Shown here in pieces: positions 41,680-52,262 of a stretch of 64,000 bases of DNA. The stretch is from NCBI GenBank assembly GCA_024752435.1, contig CP103030.1:1054001-1118000 (forward strand), written 5' to 3'. Within the stretch, counting starts at the first letter, position 1. Each line of letters starts with the position of its first letter. Source of the stretch: Allantophomopsis cytisporea. Its lineage: Eukaryota; Ascomycota; Leotiomycetes; Phacidiales; Phacidiaceae. The notes beneath the pieces are model-generated. The model saw only the letters and a program-made list of their open reading frames with translations. It was not told the origin of the DNA and ran no database searches. Position numbers and translations under genes: made by a program.

Positions 41680-43570
41680 ATGTCTGCTGCTCAACTTTTG
41701 AACCCAAAGGCCGAGTCGAGGGTAGGCAGCACTGTCCCATAATTTTCCTGACAGCATGCTTACAATTAATAGAGAAGAGGAGAAGCTCTTAAAGTCAACA
41801 TCAGTGCTGGTGAAGGTCTCCAAGATGTCTTAAAGTCTAACTTGGGTCCCCTTGGGACCATCAAGATGTATGTGTTCTTACAAAATTAGTTTTAATAAGC
41901 TAAACTAACATATCTCAGGTTGGTCGATGGTGCCGGCGCAGTATGAATCCCTTTTTCCCGATTTCGCACAATTCCACTAATGAGTTACGACTTATAGATC
42001 AAGCTTACAAAGGATGGAAACGTTTTACTACGAGAGATGCAAATTCAGAATCCAACGGCAGTCATGATTGCAAGAGCAGCGACCGCTCAAGATGATATCT
42101 GTGGTGATGGTACAACTTCAGTCGTATTGATGGTTGGAGAGCTTTTGAAGCAAGCGGACAGATATATCTCTGAGGGTCTTCATCCAAGAATTATCACAGA
42201 TGGTTACGAGTTGGCGAAAGCAGAGGCATTGAAGGTATGTTCGAGATTCTGATTCCAGGGGGAAATACTGACCCTTATTGCAGTTCCTGGACACATTCAA
42301 GATTGAGCGTGAAGTCGACCGCGAGCTCCTCCTTTCTGTCGCCCGAACTTCCTTGTCAACAAAGCTTAATGCCACCCTTGCTAACAAGCTTACTCCAGAT
42401 ATTGTTGATGCCGTCCTTGCGATTTACCAGGCACCAGCGAAGCCAGATTTACACATGGTTGAAATTATGAAGATGCAGCACCGCACTGCTTCCGAGACAC
42501 AACTTATTCGCGGATTGGCTCTTGACCACGGCGCAAGACATCCAGATATGCCAAAGCGAGTTGAGAACGCCTTCATCCTGAGTTTGAATGTTAGTTTGGA
42601 GTACGAGAAGTCCGAGATCAACTCTGGATTCTACTACTCTAGCGCAGAGCAGAGAGACAAGCTGGTGGAGAGTGAGCGAAGATTCGTCGACGAGAAGCTG
42701 AGGAAGATTGTGGAGCTTAAGAAGGAGGTTTGCGGCAATGACCCAAAGAAGGGATTCGTCATTATCAACCAGAAGGGAATTGACCCCCTTTCTTTGGATG
42801 TCCTTGTCAAGAATGGAATCTTTGCACTCCGAAGAGCGAAGAGACGCAACATGGAGAGATTACAACTGATCTGTGGTGGAACTGGTCAAAACAGTGTGGA
42901 TGATCTTACCCCAGACGTTCTCGGTTGGGCAGGCAATGTCTATGAGCACCAGCTTGGGGAGGAGAAGTACACATTCATCGAGGATGTTAAGGAACCAAAA
43001 TCTGTTACTCTTCTCATCAAGGGTCCAAACCAACATACCATTACACAAATCACCGACGCTGTCCGCGACGGTCTCCGAAGTGTTTACAACATGATTGTGG
43101 ATAAGAGCGTTGTCCCAGGCGCCGGTGCTTTCCAGGTTGCATGCGCTGCTCACCTTAACAGTGAGGCTTTCCGTAAGACTGTAAAGGGTAAGGCGAAGTG
43201 GGGTGTTCAGGCATTTGCAGACGCTCTTCTTGTCATTCCAAAGACCTTGGCTGCAAACGCTGGTCATGATATTCAGGATGCCCGTAAGTACAATTTCCCC
43301 AGGCCAAAAATGATAACGTTAACAATTTATGTAGTTGCCAACCTCCAAGATGAGCATGCTGAGGGCGCTGTTGTTGGTCTTGACTTGATTACTGGTGAGG
43401 CTATGGACCCAGTTCTTGAGGGCGTTTACGATTCTTTCCGTGTCTTGAGAAACTCCATTGCTTCAAGTTCTGGTATCGCATCGAATCTGTTGTTGTGTGA
43501 CGAGTTGCTGAAGGCCCGACAAATGGGTAGAGCACCAGGTCCAGGAGGCCCAGGCGGCATGGAAGAATAG
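41680..43570 (+). CDS. CCT6: CCT chaperonin subunit zeta (Cct6)
   Basis: One of eight subunits of the cytosolic TRiC/CCT chaperonin, which folds actin, tubulin and WD40 proteins. Six exons, 41680-41721, 41773-41867, 41919-41940, 41998-42234, 42284-43283 and 43335-43570, encode 543 residues, the family size. The N-terminus reads MSAAQLLNPKAESRRRGEAL, then NISAGEGLQDVLKSNLGPLG, the chaperonin entry motif. The ATP-binding motif GDGTT is at about 89-93. The apical domain carries QKGIDPLSLDVL, and the C-terminal equatorial motif VVPGAGAFQVACAAHL is followed by a glycine/proline-rich tail (GRAPGPGGPGGMEE). Exon 3 is only 22 nt (g-LVDGAGA), see findings. Every exon phase agrees, and the protein is complete. 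The shared 281-bp upstream region contains a TTTTTAAATAT element near 41630. Confidence 0.96.
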
Positions 43571-44715
43571 ATGAGCTGTTACGATAGATACTTGTGACAT
43601 TGTACAAAAATAATGAAGCATCAAAAGCACCTTAGAAATGTTCGATTTGAGGACATACTGTAATGATCATGAGCGGCCTAGCGGTCCGATAGTTATGGCA
43701 AAAAGAAGACTAGGCGTCATTATGTATTGACAACTATCATATGATAGTTCCACTAAAGTTCATTAGATTTGTTTTCTTCGTTTTTGACAGTCGCCAAGGG
43801 ACCTTTCAGCCTGTCAATGAACAGCCAACAGAGCTGCAGTGACAGGATAGGCTCCGAAAGAAGTACAGAACAGTTAACCCAATACGGAGCAATGGATGGA
43901 CTATGCAGCACAAGATGATCACATATAACCAATAAATATATGAGGCCACAATTGCTGTTGATGGAAAAAGGCTAAGCTAGGCTTTGACCGGGTCAGCACA
44001 CGCTCACCTTCCCGGTTGCGATGGTTTGTGCCCAGGGATCGGGTAGGCCGAGTCGAAAGAGGAGTCAATCCGGTGAGCTTACTTGGAGGATTACACCAAA
44101 TAAGAATGAAGATCCCCGTTGACCCTGGGGCATTGCCAGGGTACATATATGTACCTATTTAACTGCCAGAATTAGACTACTTTGGGGGATCTTTAAGGGC
44201 CTTTTGCAGTGTTGTGCTCGTCGTGCATCTTATCGTCTTCCGGTCTGTCTGATTGAACATTGCACTTCTCCATTCCCCACACCAGTGAGTGATGGTTGGC
44301 CTAACAAATAACACTGTCTACATGTACTCCGTAGGTACTCTAGTAAAGTTAAATGCTGGGTGCACTTAAGCGTAACACCACCCTCTCTTGCCAAGAGGTA
44401 TGCCGAGTCCATTAAAGTGTAGAATGGACACTGACGCACAATAATACGAGGTCTCAACCATCCATATCACTACTCCATACTTATCAACTTTCCATGCTCA
44501 CTCCCTGATGACCTTAATACTCTCCTCTCCTATTTTGATTTTCCACCTGTGAAGGATCTATTGTCTCACCTTGCAGCATGCTGGAACTCTCATGATCCTG
44601 AGTACCATCCTCTTTATCTCGACAACGAAGCACGCCAAGCCGCGAGAAGTGGCAGCTTCCCCGGATTTGAAGTTGGAGCTGAGTTGATTAGCTGCTCCAA
44701 ACCACCTGAATCTCC
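43571..44715. other. Intergenic, about 1.1 kb, no gene seen
   Basis: CCT6 3' flank followed by the upstream region of the GH47 gene. Short frames on the minus strand (43919-44146, 44230-44457) have no recognised content. No tRNA, repeat or transposon signature is seen. Confidence 0.4.
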
Positions 44716-47700
44716 ATGATGTTGATGCGATTTCGCAGGTACAGGGTCTTCCTGATCTTCGCTACCATTCTAACGTTCTGCTTGTATCGCTTCTCGAATT
44801 TACGGAGCTGGGATGACGCTACGACTACAATTAAAATCGATGGGCTAGACGGTCTTTCAGGTCAGACTTCTAATGAAGAGGACTTTCGAAATGACGATTC
44901 AGCGGCACCAGTTGCACCAGCGCCAATTGAACCAGCAGAAGAACCAGCAATTCTGAAGGCCCTCGAAACCTCAACGACTTCAGTTACTGTCGCGACGAGC
45001 ATACCAGACAAACAAGACGCAGCTCCTGTACAGGACACGGTTAATACGATTCCTGAAGCGGGCATCCCTGACAGGAAGGCTGGCAAACCGGATGATGTTT
45101 ACGGTGATGGCTTGGTCCCAGATGGTCGAAAAGATGTCACTGCGACACCTGCACTTCCCCCAGTCCATTGGAAGAAGCAGAAGGAGCATTTCCCGATCCC
45201 ACGGGAATCTCTTATACAATTACCGACTGGTAAACCTGTTGCTATCCGAAAAATACAACACGATTTCAAGGACGAGACAAGAGATGCGAAAATCGATCGT
45301 GAAAAGAAGCAGGATGCTGTAAAAGCAGAGTTCAAGCGAGCTTGGGCCGGATACAAACAAAATGCTTGGTTGCAAGATGAGCTGTCACCTGTGACAGGCA
45401 AGTTCAGGAATCCATTCTGCGGCTGGGCTGCAACCCTTGTGGATTCCTTAGATACATTATGGATAATGGGCTTGGAAGATGAGTTTGAGGAGGCTGCCAA
45501 TGCGGTGGATATGATCGACTTCACTACCAGCCCTCGGTCTGATATACCTATGTTTGAGACTACGATTCGCTATCTAGGAGGATTGCTCGCCGCATACGAC
45601 GTTAGCAATGGCAAGTATAAGAACTTACTTCACAAGGCTGTCGAGTTGGCAGAGATTCTTATGAGCGCCTTCGATACACCAAACCGAATGCCAGTTCTAT
45701 TCTACAGGTGGAAACCCGCATTCGCATCTCAACCTCACCGTGCCAGTAATAGATGCAACCTTGCAGAATTCGGTTCTCTCTCTATGGAATTCACTCGTCT
45801 CGCCCAATTGACTGGCGAGCCGAAATACTATGATGCGGTAGCACGTATTACAGAGGCCTTGGCCGACTACCAAGCCCGCGGAACGAGACTCGATGGTGTT
45901 TTTCCGAACTACGTTGATGCCTCTGGTTGCAATAACACTAAGCAAGCTTCCCCAGCTGAGGCCGACCGTGGAACGCTGAATGGACCTGGTCTGGCCACTC
46001 CCCCAAACTCGAATACAAAAGAACCTGAGGGTTTCAAGCCGCAAATGCCAGATACTGTCAGAGAAAGAAAGCCGAAGAAGGGCTCTACAAGGGATGAGCC
46101 GTTTGAGCTCCAGGTAATATCTGGAGATGGAGGCCCAAGCAAGGCTCATCTTCAGGAGATCAGCTATGAAGCGGATGGATCAGTCTCTGCGGCAACAAAC
46201 AAGAACTCTAAGAGGGCAGAGGTTTCGACAACGACCGAGGATTCCTTTATTGAGAGTATTGCAAAGCAGGCCGTGGAAGATACTGCGGTGAGAAAGATGC
46301 TACCTGGCTCAAAGATCGGCGGGGATAGCGGCGTCAACCCCAATTTTGAGTGTAGACCACAGGGACTGGAATCTTCATCTAAAGGTAGAGATGCTTTTTC
46401 GATGGGGGGTGGCCAAGATTCAACGTATGAGTACTTCCCAAAGGTCAGCCTTCTTTCGATTGATCTTGTGAAATAGAATTAACAGTCAACAGCAATACAT
46501 TCTCTTAGGAGGTCATGACGACACTTACCGTGCCATGTATATGAAAACGATTGAAGCTGTTCGAAAGCACATGCTCTTCAGACCAATGGTACCCGATGAA
46601 CGAGATATCCTATTCTCCGGCGCGGTCACTACCACTGGCCACCCAGAGATTGAAAACGACATCAAACTCGATCCAGAAATTACGCATCTCACTTGTTTCA
46701 TTGGTGGAATGGTTGGTATGGCAGCAAAGCTTTTTGATATTCCAAGCGATATTGAGATTGCGACGAAGCTCACAGACGGTTGTGTCTGGGCTTATGAAGC
46801 CACTGAGACTGGCATAATGCCAGAGTTTGCCAAGGCTCTTCCATGTGTAGATGCAACAAGTTGTCCATGGAACGAGACATTGTATTGGGAGTATCTAGAC
46901 CCAATGGGCGAGCAGAGAGATATAAATGCCCAGGAAATCAAGCAGAATATGGCTGTGCTCGCAGACACTGCTGGTTCAACCACCCCTCATGATACCAGTG
47001 AGAGGCTCCTCAATGCTGAAGGAGCTGCATTGAAACAAGCAGCTGCTGACGCTCAGAAGGAAGAGGGTAGCTACTATTCCGTAGATCCAGAGGTTCGAGC
47101 TGGTCAGGCAGGCCACTTGGCGGCCGAAGCTAAGAAGGAGGATGATTATCACGCACAGGATTTTGAAAGTCATGTAAAGGAGGCAGCGGTGGCGGTGGAT
47201 TCTACAGCAGCTGGTGGCCTGAACAAGCGTCAGCTTGACATTGAGGAGACCACTCTTACACCTGCTCATGATTTCCGAGAGGATCTCGACGAGATCAGGC
47301 CGGATGCTTCAGGTGGCAGTAACAAAGAAGTCCCTAAGCCTCCGACGCATGATTTCCGTGACGATGTCGCTAAAGCAGTGGCAGAGAAGAACTCATACTC
47401 GAACTCTTATGAGTCCGAAGGAACCTATAAACCTATCGGCGACGATTTTAGAGTATATGTGGACCAACCAGACGAGACAGTTTCATCCGTATCCGAAGCA
47501 GACTCGTATTCTCTTGCATCCGACGCATATTCCTCAAGTATTGACGAGGAGTATCAAAGAAAACTAACAGATGTAGAATCTGAATTGGATGGAAAGGCTC
47601 CTATTGTGACGAAGCCAAAACTTCCCCCGCCTGGTATGCCTACACTTCCGGGAACACCTACTGCTGATATTACCGAACGCCCTCTCGACCCTAATGGCTT

Positions 47701-48251
47701 AGATCGCAACACTCTGCCAAGCAGCTCAGAGCAAGCGAACAAAAATGTTCAGATTCCTTTGACACATGAGGAATACGTCAAGAATCGTATTGAGAAGGAA
47801 CGCTTGCCTAAAGGCATGGTATCTGTTATCAGCAACAAATACATTCTCCGGTAACACTACCCTATCTCAGCTACCCTATCCTCTGCGTTATCACCTACCC
47901 CCTTACGCTTCTCTTTATCTTCTAAAGCAGACAAACTTACTAACGCCTCACAGACCCGAAGCAATTGAATCTGTTTGGTATATGTACCGCATAACAGGCG
48001 ACCCTACATGGCAAGAAAAGGGATGGCGCATGTATGAGTCTATCATCTCCGCTACACACGCCGAGTATGGCAACTCGGCCATTGCCGATGTCACCAACCG
48101 CATGGTTACGCAAGTCGATGAGATGGAGAGCTTCTGGCTTGCTGAGACACTCAAATATTTCTATCTGCTTTACAGCACTCCCGATGTTATCAGTCTGGAT
48201 GACTGGGTGCTTAATACTGAGGCGCATCCTTTTAGGAGGCCAAAGGCTTAG
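44716..48251 (+). CDS. Large GH47 alpha-1,2-mannosidase, type II membrane protein
   Basis: Class I mannosidases trim alpha-1,2-mannose from N-glycans in the ER or Golgi. Three exons, 44716-46443, 46493-47850 and 47954-48251, encode 1,127 residues, about twice the usual size. A short basic head (MMLMRFRRYR) is followed by one transmembrane helix, so the catalytic part should face the lumen. GH47 motifs appear in order: RAWAGYKQNAWLQDELSP, LVDSLDTLWIMGLEDEFEEA, FETTIRYLGGLLAAYD, CNLAEFGSLSMEFTRLAQLT, YEYFPKQYILLGGHDDTY, LTCFIGGMVGMAAKLF, and RPEAIESVWYMYRITGD. The final WVLNTEAHPFRRPK contains the calcium-binding threonine. Two low-complexity insertions interrupt the fold: about residues 415-545 and about 715-1030. 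The first donor is a weak GTCAGC, but the junction restores the FPKQYILLGG motif. It could be a Golgi or ER mannosidase; ERAD-type EDEM proteins are less likely given the anchor. Confidence 0.87.
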
Positions 48252-49782
48252 TTCGCTAAAAGGGCGAAGATGGAGTCCAAGGATTGGGGGAGGAGGGGTT
48301 TGGCGTTTGTTCTCTCTGGGGCTTTGGTGGGTAGACTTTGAATTTGTATTATTGGTTTAGGGGGTTTGAAGCTATGGAAATATGGAACTATGAAATCATG
48401 GAATGACGTTGTTTGTCTCATCTCTGAATTTTGTATGTGTGACAATGGTCAAAATCTAGGCGGATGAGAAGTCAGGTATAAATTGTCGAAGATTAGAAAA
48501 GGAGAACCCAAGAAGTGGGATAATACGCATGAAACTCAACTATACAGATGGCAGACTCGTATGATCTTCTCAGAAGCTATACCTGAAGCCTGTACATCAT
48601 GAGTCAATCATTTTAGATATTGGTTTGGACTTCCATAATCCTCCAAACTCAGGTAGCAACAAGCTATCTCGGGCTGTTATAGGCCGCCATAAAAAAGAAT
48701 AAGCAAGAATTTGTCCATGAACCTTGCGTTCGTTTGATCGAATAATTTTAGATGCAATTTAATGAACTGCCATCTTGACTGTCACTCTTCACAAGTAGGA
48801 CTTGTTGCTTAGTCTATGATCAACTGAGTTAAAAATCCTTTCACCAGATTTTATTAAACCGTCATGTTAATAGTGGCCTTGTTTTTATATTCTTTTCAGT
48901 AATGCTCTCTTTTTTGGTAAATTTATTGACTCACATGCTTTCTCAACACACGGAAATACCCAACTTACTGATCGTGTAACCTTCTGTCGTGGATTTCTTG
49001 CTTTGACATCATTTATACTGCATAATGTACATTTACTGATAATACATGATGACAGAGAGAATCGTACTTAAACTTCAAGTCTGTCATATGAGCTTGAGTC
49101 CGAATTGGTTAATCCTTGAGGCAAGCTGTGCGGACAAACCAACTTTGATTGAGATCAAAATATTTACACGTTTTCCAGCTGAGATTGTAAATTAATCTGT
49201 TTATCTGCTCCCGGCCTAACACGGTAAGCAGCTCCCTTTGTCGTCATTGGGGTACAGCTAGATCATTTAGCTTGCAACTGTCATCCATTGTATCTTTGGA
49301 ATAAAATTCGCTGCTGTATGCAAAGCAGTCGATTGTGGATACGAATAAGACATTCCAGAATACGTGGCTGCCAAGTGGATTAGCACTCAGGAATGCTTCA
49401 TCCGTGCTCTGCATACATAGGTCAAGGGTTTAACAGATTCCTGAAGGAGCGAACTCTGACGACAGCGGGATCGAGCTCTGTGCTCCTGTGTACTTATCTA
49501 GCTGGTGCTGTGGGGTGAAGCGAGATTGTGGAGATTCAGTAGAACAATATCCCAGCCTCAGCCACACAATCCAATCATCACCAGTCAAATGAAATAAAAC
49601 ACATCACAACCCAAGAAAAGTCAGAAACATTGCAACAAACACATTCACAAAACCCATCGCTCATTCATAAATTCTTGATTTCGTCGCTGCTTCAACAATA
49701 CATTCAGCTTCCAACGTCTTATTATATCAAAGCAATACAATCGTACACCTATCTAACTGCTCTCTCTACCATACTCTGAGTT
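48252..49782. other. Intergenic, about 1.5 kb: GH47 3' flank and SDS23 promoter
   Basis: AT-rich in the first kilobase with no frame of interest. The last 230 bp before SDS23 are CA-rich with poor T content, typical of a long 5' leader. That leader contains a minimal upstream ORF (49589-49597), listed separately. No repeat or RNA gene is seen. Confidence 0.45.
49589..49597 (+). promoter_or_regulatory. Two-codon uORF in the probable SDS23 leader
   Basis: ATG-AAA-TAA lies about 190 nt upstream of the SDS23 start codon, in a CA-rich segment that looks like 5' UTR. If transcribed, it is a minimal start-stop-like uORF that could dampen translation. Whether it is within the transcript is not known. 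Confidence 0.35.
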
Positions 49783-51322
49783 ATGACAGACTCTACGCCC
49801 AGGAGGTCCTTCTCATCTGAAGCACCAGCATCACCATCACTTCGCAACAACCTTCACATGGCCAACAATAGCGGTCTCTCGAGCCACCGCTCGAGCTTTG
49901 CAGAAAACCATCGTCCTCACCCTCCCTCTCCACGCACTCATCGCCATCCGTCAATGACCCAAGCCGCTGTGCAGGAGCTTATCAACCATCCCACCTCCAA
50001 CAAGCCCCGCGATCCCAAATTTGTAGGCCGAGACTGGCGACAAATTTCTGTTGGCGAACTCGTCAGCAAAAACGATGTGCGCTTTGTCGAGCTCAATACT
50101 GGTGTCGAAGAAGCAACCAAGGTAATTCCCACCCCCTACTCTCATAGCTTTATCGCTGACTCTCCTAGCTTTTGATCGAATCCGGTTCCCCAAATGTCAT
50201 TCTTGTCCGTGACCAAGAAAATCCTGCCACTGCTTGCAGAACTTTTGATTATAACGATCTTAATGCCTATCTGCTCGTAGTTCTGGGCCTCGCGAGCCCT
50301 TCCGAAGAACAGGTGGAGCCATATTCTGAGATAGCCAAAAAGGCGCGCGAAGGAACTAAGATTGCACTCAAAGAAGTCATGGATCTCGAAAAGAAGGAGC
50401 CCATTGTTTTTCTATCTGAGAATGAGGGACTTGCGAAAGCAATTGAGACATTTGGTGGTGGTGTTCATCGTCTTCTGATCACCGAAGAAGATTCCGGGAA
50501 TGTAATCGGCATTCTTAGTCAACTGAGGCTTGTCAAGTTCCTTTGGGATAATGGTGCTTGCTTTCCTGTCATTGACCAGCTTTATCCGGTCATTTTGCGA
50601 GACTTGGCAATCGGATCTCAACACGCTGTTGCTATTAAGTATGTACGATAACCCTACAAAGAGGAATATTACTAACAATTCATAGTGGAGACAAGCCTCT
50701 TACTGATGCACTGAAGCTGATGCATAGCGAGGGTTTGACTAGTTTGGCAGTTGTTGACAACGCCATGAACGTCATTGGCAATATTTCATCTGTCGATGTC
50801 AAGCTCCTCACCAATACGAGCAGCATCCCACTCCTCAATTCATCCTGTATGTCCTTCGTTTCCCTCATCCTTACCGAGCGCGGTGTCGAAAACGGCAAGG
50901 ATTCCTTCCCAGTCTTCCATGTCAACCCATATTCCACCCTTGCACACACAGTAGCCAAATTGGTAGCTACCAAATCCCACCGAATGTGGGTCGTTGAAGC
51001 TGCATCTCCCTCTCCCTCTACCCCCGCTACTCCATCAGCGACACCAGCTACTCTAGCACTTGGAGCAGCACCTGCATCACCTTCTCTCCGTCCAACACAA
51101 CCGGGAGGCATGTCTGTGTCTGCCATGCCCGAATCACGAATCTCAGGCAAATTGACTGGCGTCATCTCACTCACTGATGTCATGAACCTGTTCGCTAAGC
51201 AATCTGGTCTGAACCCCATGGACCCCAGTGAGCAGCGCGCCAGGAGAAGACGTAGCTCGAGCAGCTCTATCAGACCCAGCTTGGATCTAGGCAGGAATTC
51301 GAGCATCGACCTGCGTCGCTGA
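49783..51322 (+). CDS. SDS23: Sds23/Moc1-type CBS protein, inhibitor of PP2A-class phosphatases
   Basis: Three exons, 49783-50121, 50169-50638 and 50686-51322, encode 481 residues. In fission yeast Sds23 (Moc1) inhibits PP2A- and PP6-type phosphatases and links nutrient state to mitotic timing. The Ser/Pro-rich N-terminus (about 70 residues) is disordered and followed by four CBS motifs. Recognisable pieces are NVILVRDQENPATACRTFDY, VHRLLITEEDSGNVIGILSQ, LTSLAVVDNAMNVIGNISSV and KSHRMWVVEAAS, and the segment LTGVISLTDVMNLFAKQSG closes the last CBS. A Pro/Ala/Ser-rich insertion (PSPSTPATPSATPATLA) sits inside CBS 4 before the final strands. The C-terminus is arginine/serine-rich (RARRRRSSSSSIRP), with sites for basophilic kinases. 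The start ATG at 49783 is the first after the uORF. Confidence 0.92.
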
Positions 51323-51850
51323 ATAAGAAGGGAACATGTGAATGCTTGGCTTGTGAGTATTTTCATCTAGAAGCCATCAATTTTCTTCCCCTAGAAGCCG
51401 GCTTCAATATCACAAAAATTATCGACGATGTTCAAGAGAATGAACATGACAACATACCCAGTGCCGGCAAGACGTGCCCATCGCAGGCATGTCCTGCGAT
51501 TGGAGCTCTGGGATATGAACAACACACAATCAGCGACTTTTCACTAACCATAGCCCTCAGGCGGCCCCGGTGTGATCATTTAATCATGCCTTACTGGGGC
51601 TGTTACGACTACCCATGTAGCTCACTGCAAGAATGAGCATTAAGGCTGGGATACGCAGATCGTAGGACAGACCAAATACATATATTTTGCTGCATTAGCT
51701 ACTACCAATACCATCAACCAATTTGCCATTCATTCCATATTTCCGCGTCTCCCACCCTGTATGTCTCGTGCCCATCGTGTTTTTCGCCCTCCTGAATTTT
51801 TTCTTCTCCCAAACTGACAGAGAGGAGAGGGGCAACTACATAATCCCAAT
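51323..51850. other. Intergenic between convergent SDS23 and the CFEM gene
   Basis: About 530 bp of 3' flanks of both genes. A perfect 8-bp inverted repeat (ATCGCAGG, loop CATGT, CCTGCGAT) lies at 51480-51500 and could be a stem-loop in the SDS23 3' UTR. A 96-codon plus-strand frame (51346-51636) is not accepted as a gene. Confidence 0.45.
51480..51500 (+). repeat. Perfect 8-bp stem-loop, SDS23 3' flank
   Basis: ATCGCAGG and CCTGCGAT are exact reverse complements around the loop CATGT, about 160 nt after the SDS23 stop codon. Its role, if any, is unknown. Confidence 0.6.
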
Positions 51851-52262
51851 TTAGGTTCCACACTCCGCCTCCTCCCAAGCCAGAGAAGCTATATCAGTCA
51901 GCTAAACCATCCTCCATTGCACCAGCTCTCGAGCACTTGAACCCTGAACCAACAACCCTAAACCAGCTCCCCAAACACCACAAACGAGATGTGCCAATCC
52001 AAGATACGGCCCAAATAAGCAAGAGGCACTTACTAGCAATGTCATCAGAATCACAGCTATTAAGCACACACGTCTCCACATTGCTCTCAAACGTAGAGTC
52101 CGCGCAAAGGCATGTCGCGTTCGTTAGGTCGCAGGATGTCACGGGTTCTGCGTCCACGAAGCAGGTTTGGGCGCAATCGGGGAGGCCGGTTAGATTTTGG
52201 GCGAGAATTGGGGACATAAGGGTGGTGAAGGCTACGAGGAGAGTTGCGATTGAGGAATGCAT
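51851..52262 (-). CDS. Small secreted CFEM-domain protein
   Basis: Two exons, 52034-52262 and 51851-51888, encode 88 residues. The first 21 (MHSSIATLLVAFTTLMSPIL then A) form a signal peptide. The remainder is a single CFEM domain with exactly eight cysteines, spaced as LPDCAQTC, VTSCDLTNATCLC, ETCVLNSC and AECGT. CFEM proteins are fungal-specific; some bind haem for iron uptake and others act at the plant interface. The eighth cysteine lies on the 38-nt second exon; the unspliced frame would lose it and instead run into unrelated residues, so splicing at a consensus GTAAGT donor (52033) is required. There is no GPI-anchor signal or transmembrane segment, unlike many CFEM proteins, so it is probably released. 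The alternative is a longer protein from a further downstream acceptor near 51838. Confidence 0.85.

Noticed and set aside
43980..44060. GC-rich stretch resembling a tRNA upstream of the GH47 gene
   Set aside because: No B box and no foldable acceptor stem could be found.
44716..48251. GH47 gene as two or three separate genes
   Set aside because: Junctions restore family motifs (FPKQYILLGG, LRPEAIESVWYMY) in phase, and neither half alone has a complete catalytic barrel.
51346..51636. 96-codon ORF after SDS23
   Set aside because: Lies in the 3' flank of SDS23, overlaps the stem-loop, has no similarity I recognise and no upstream signals.
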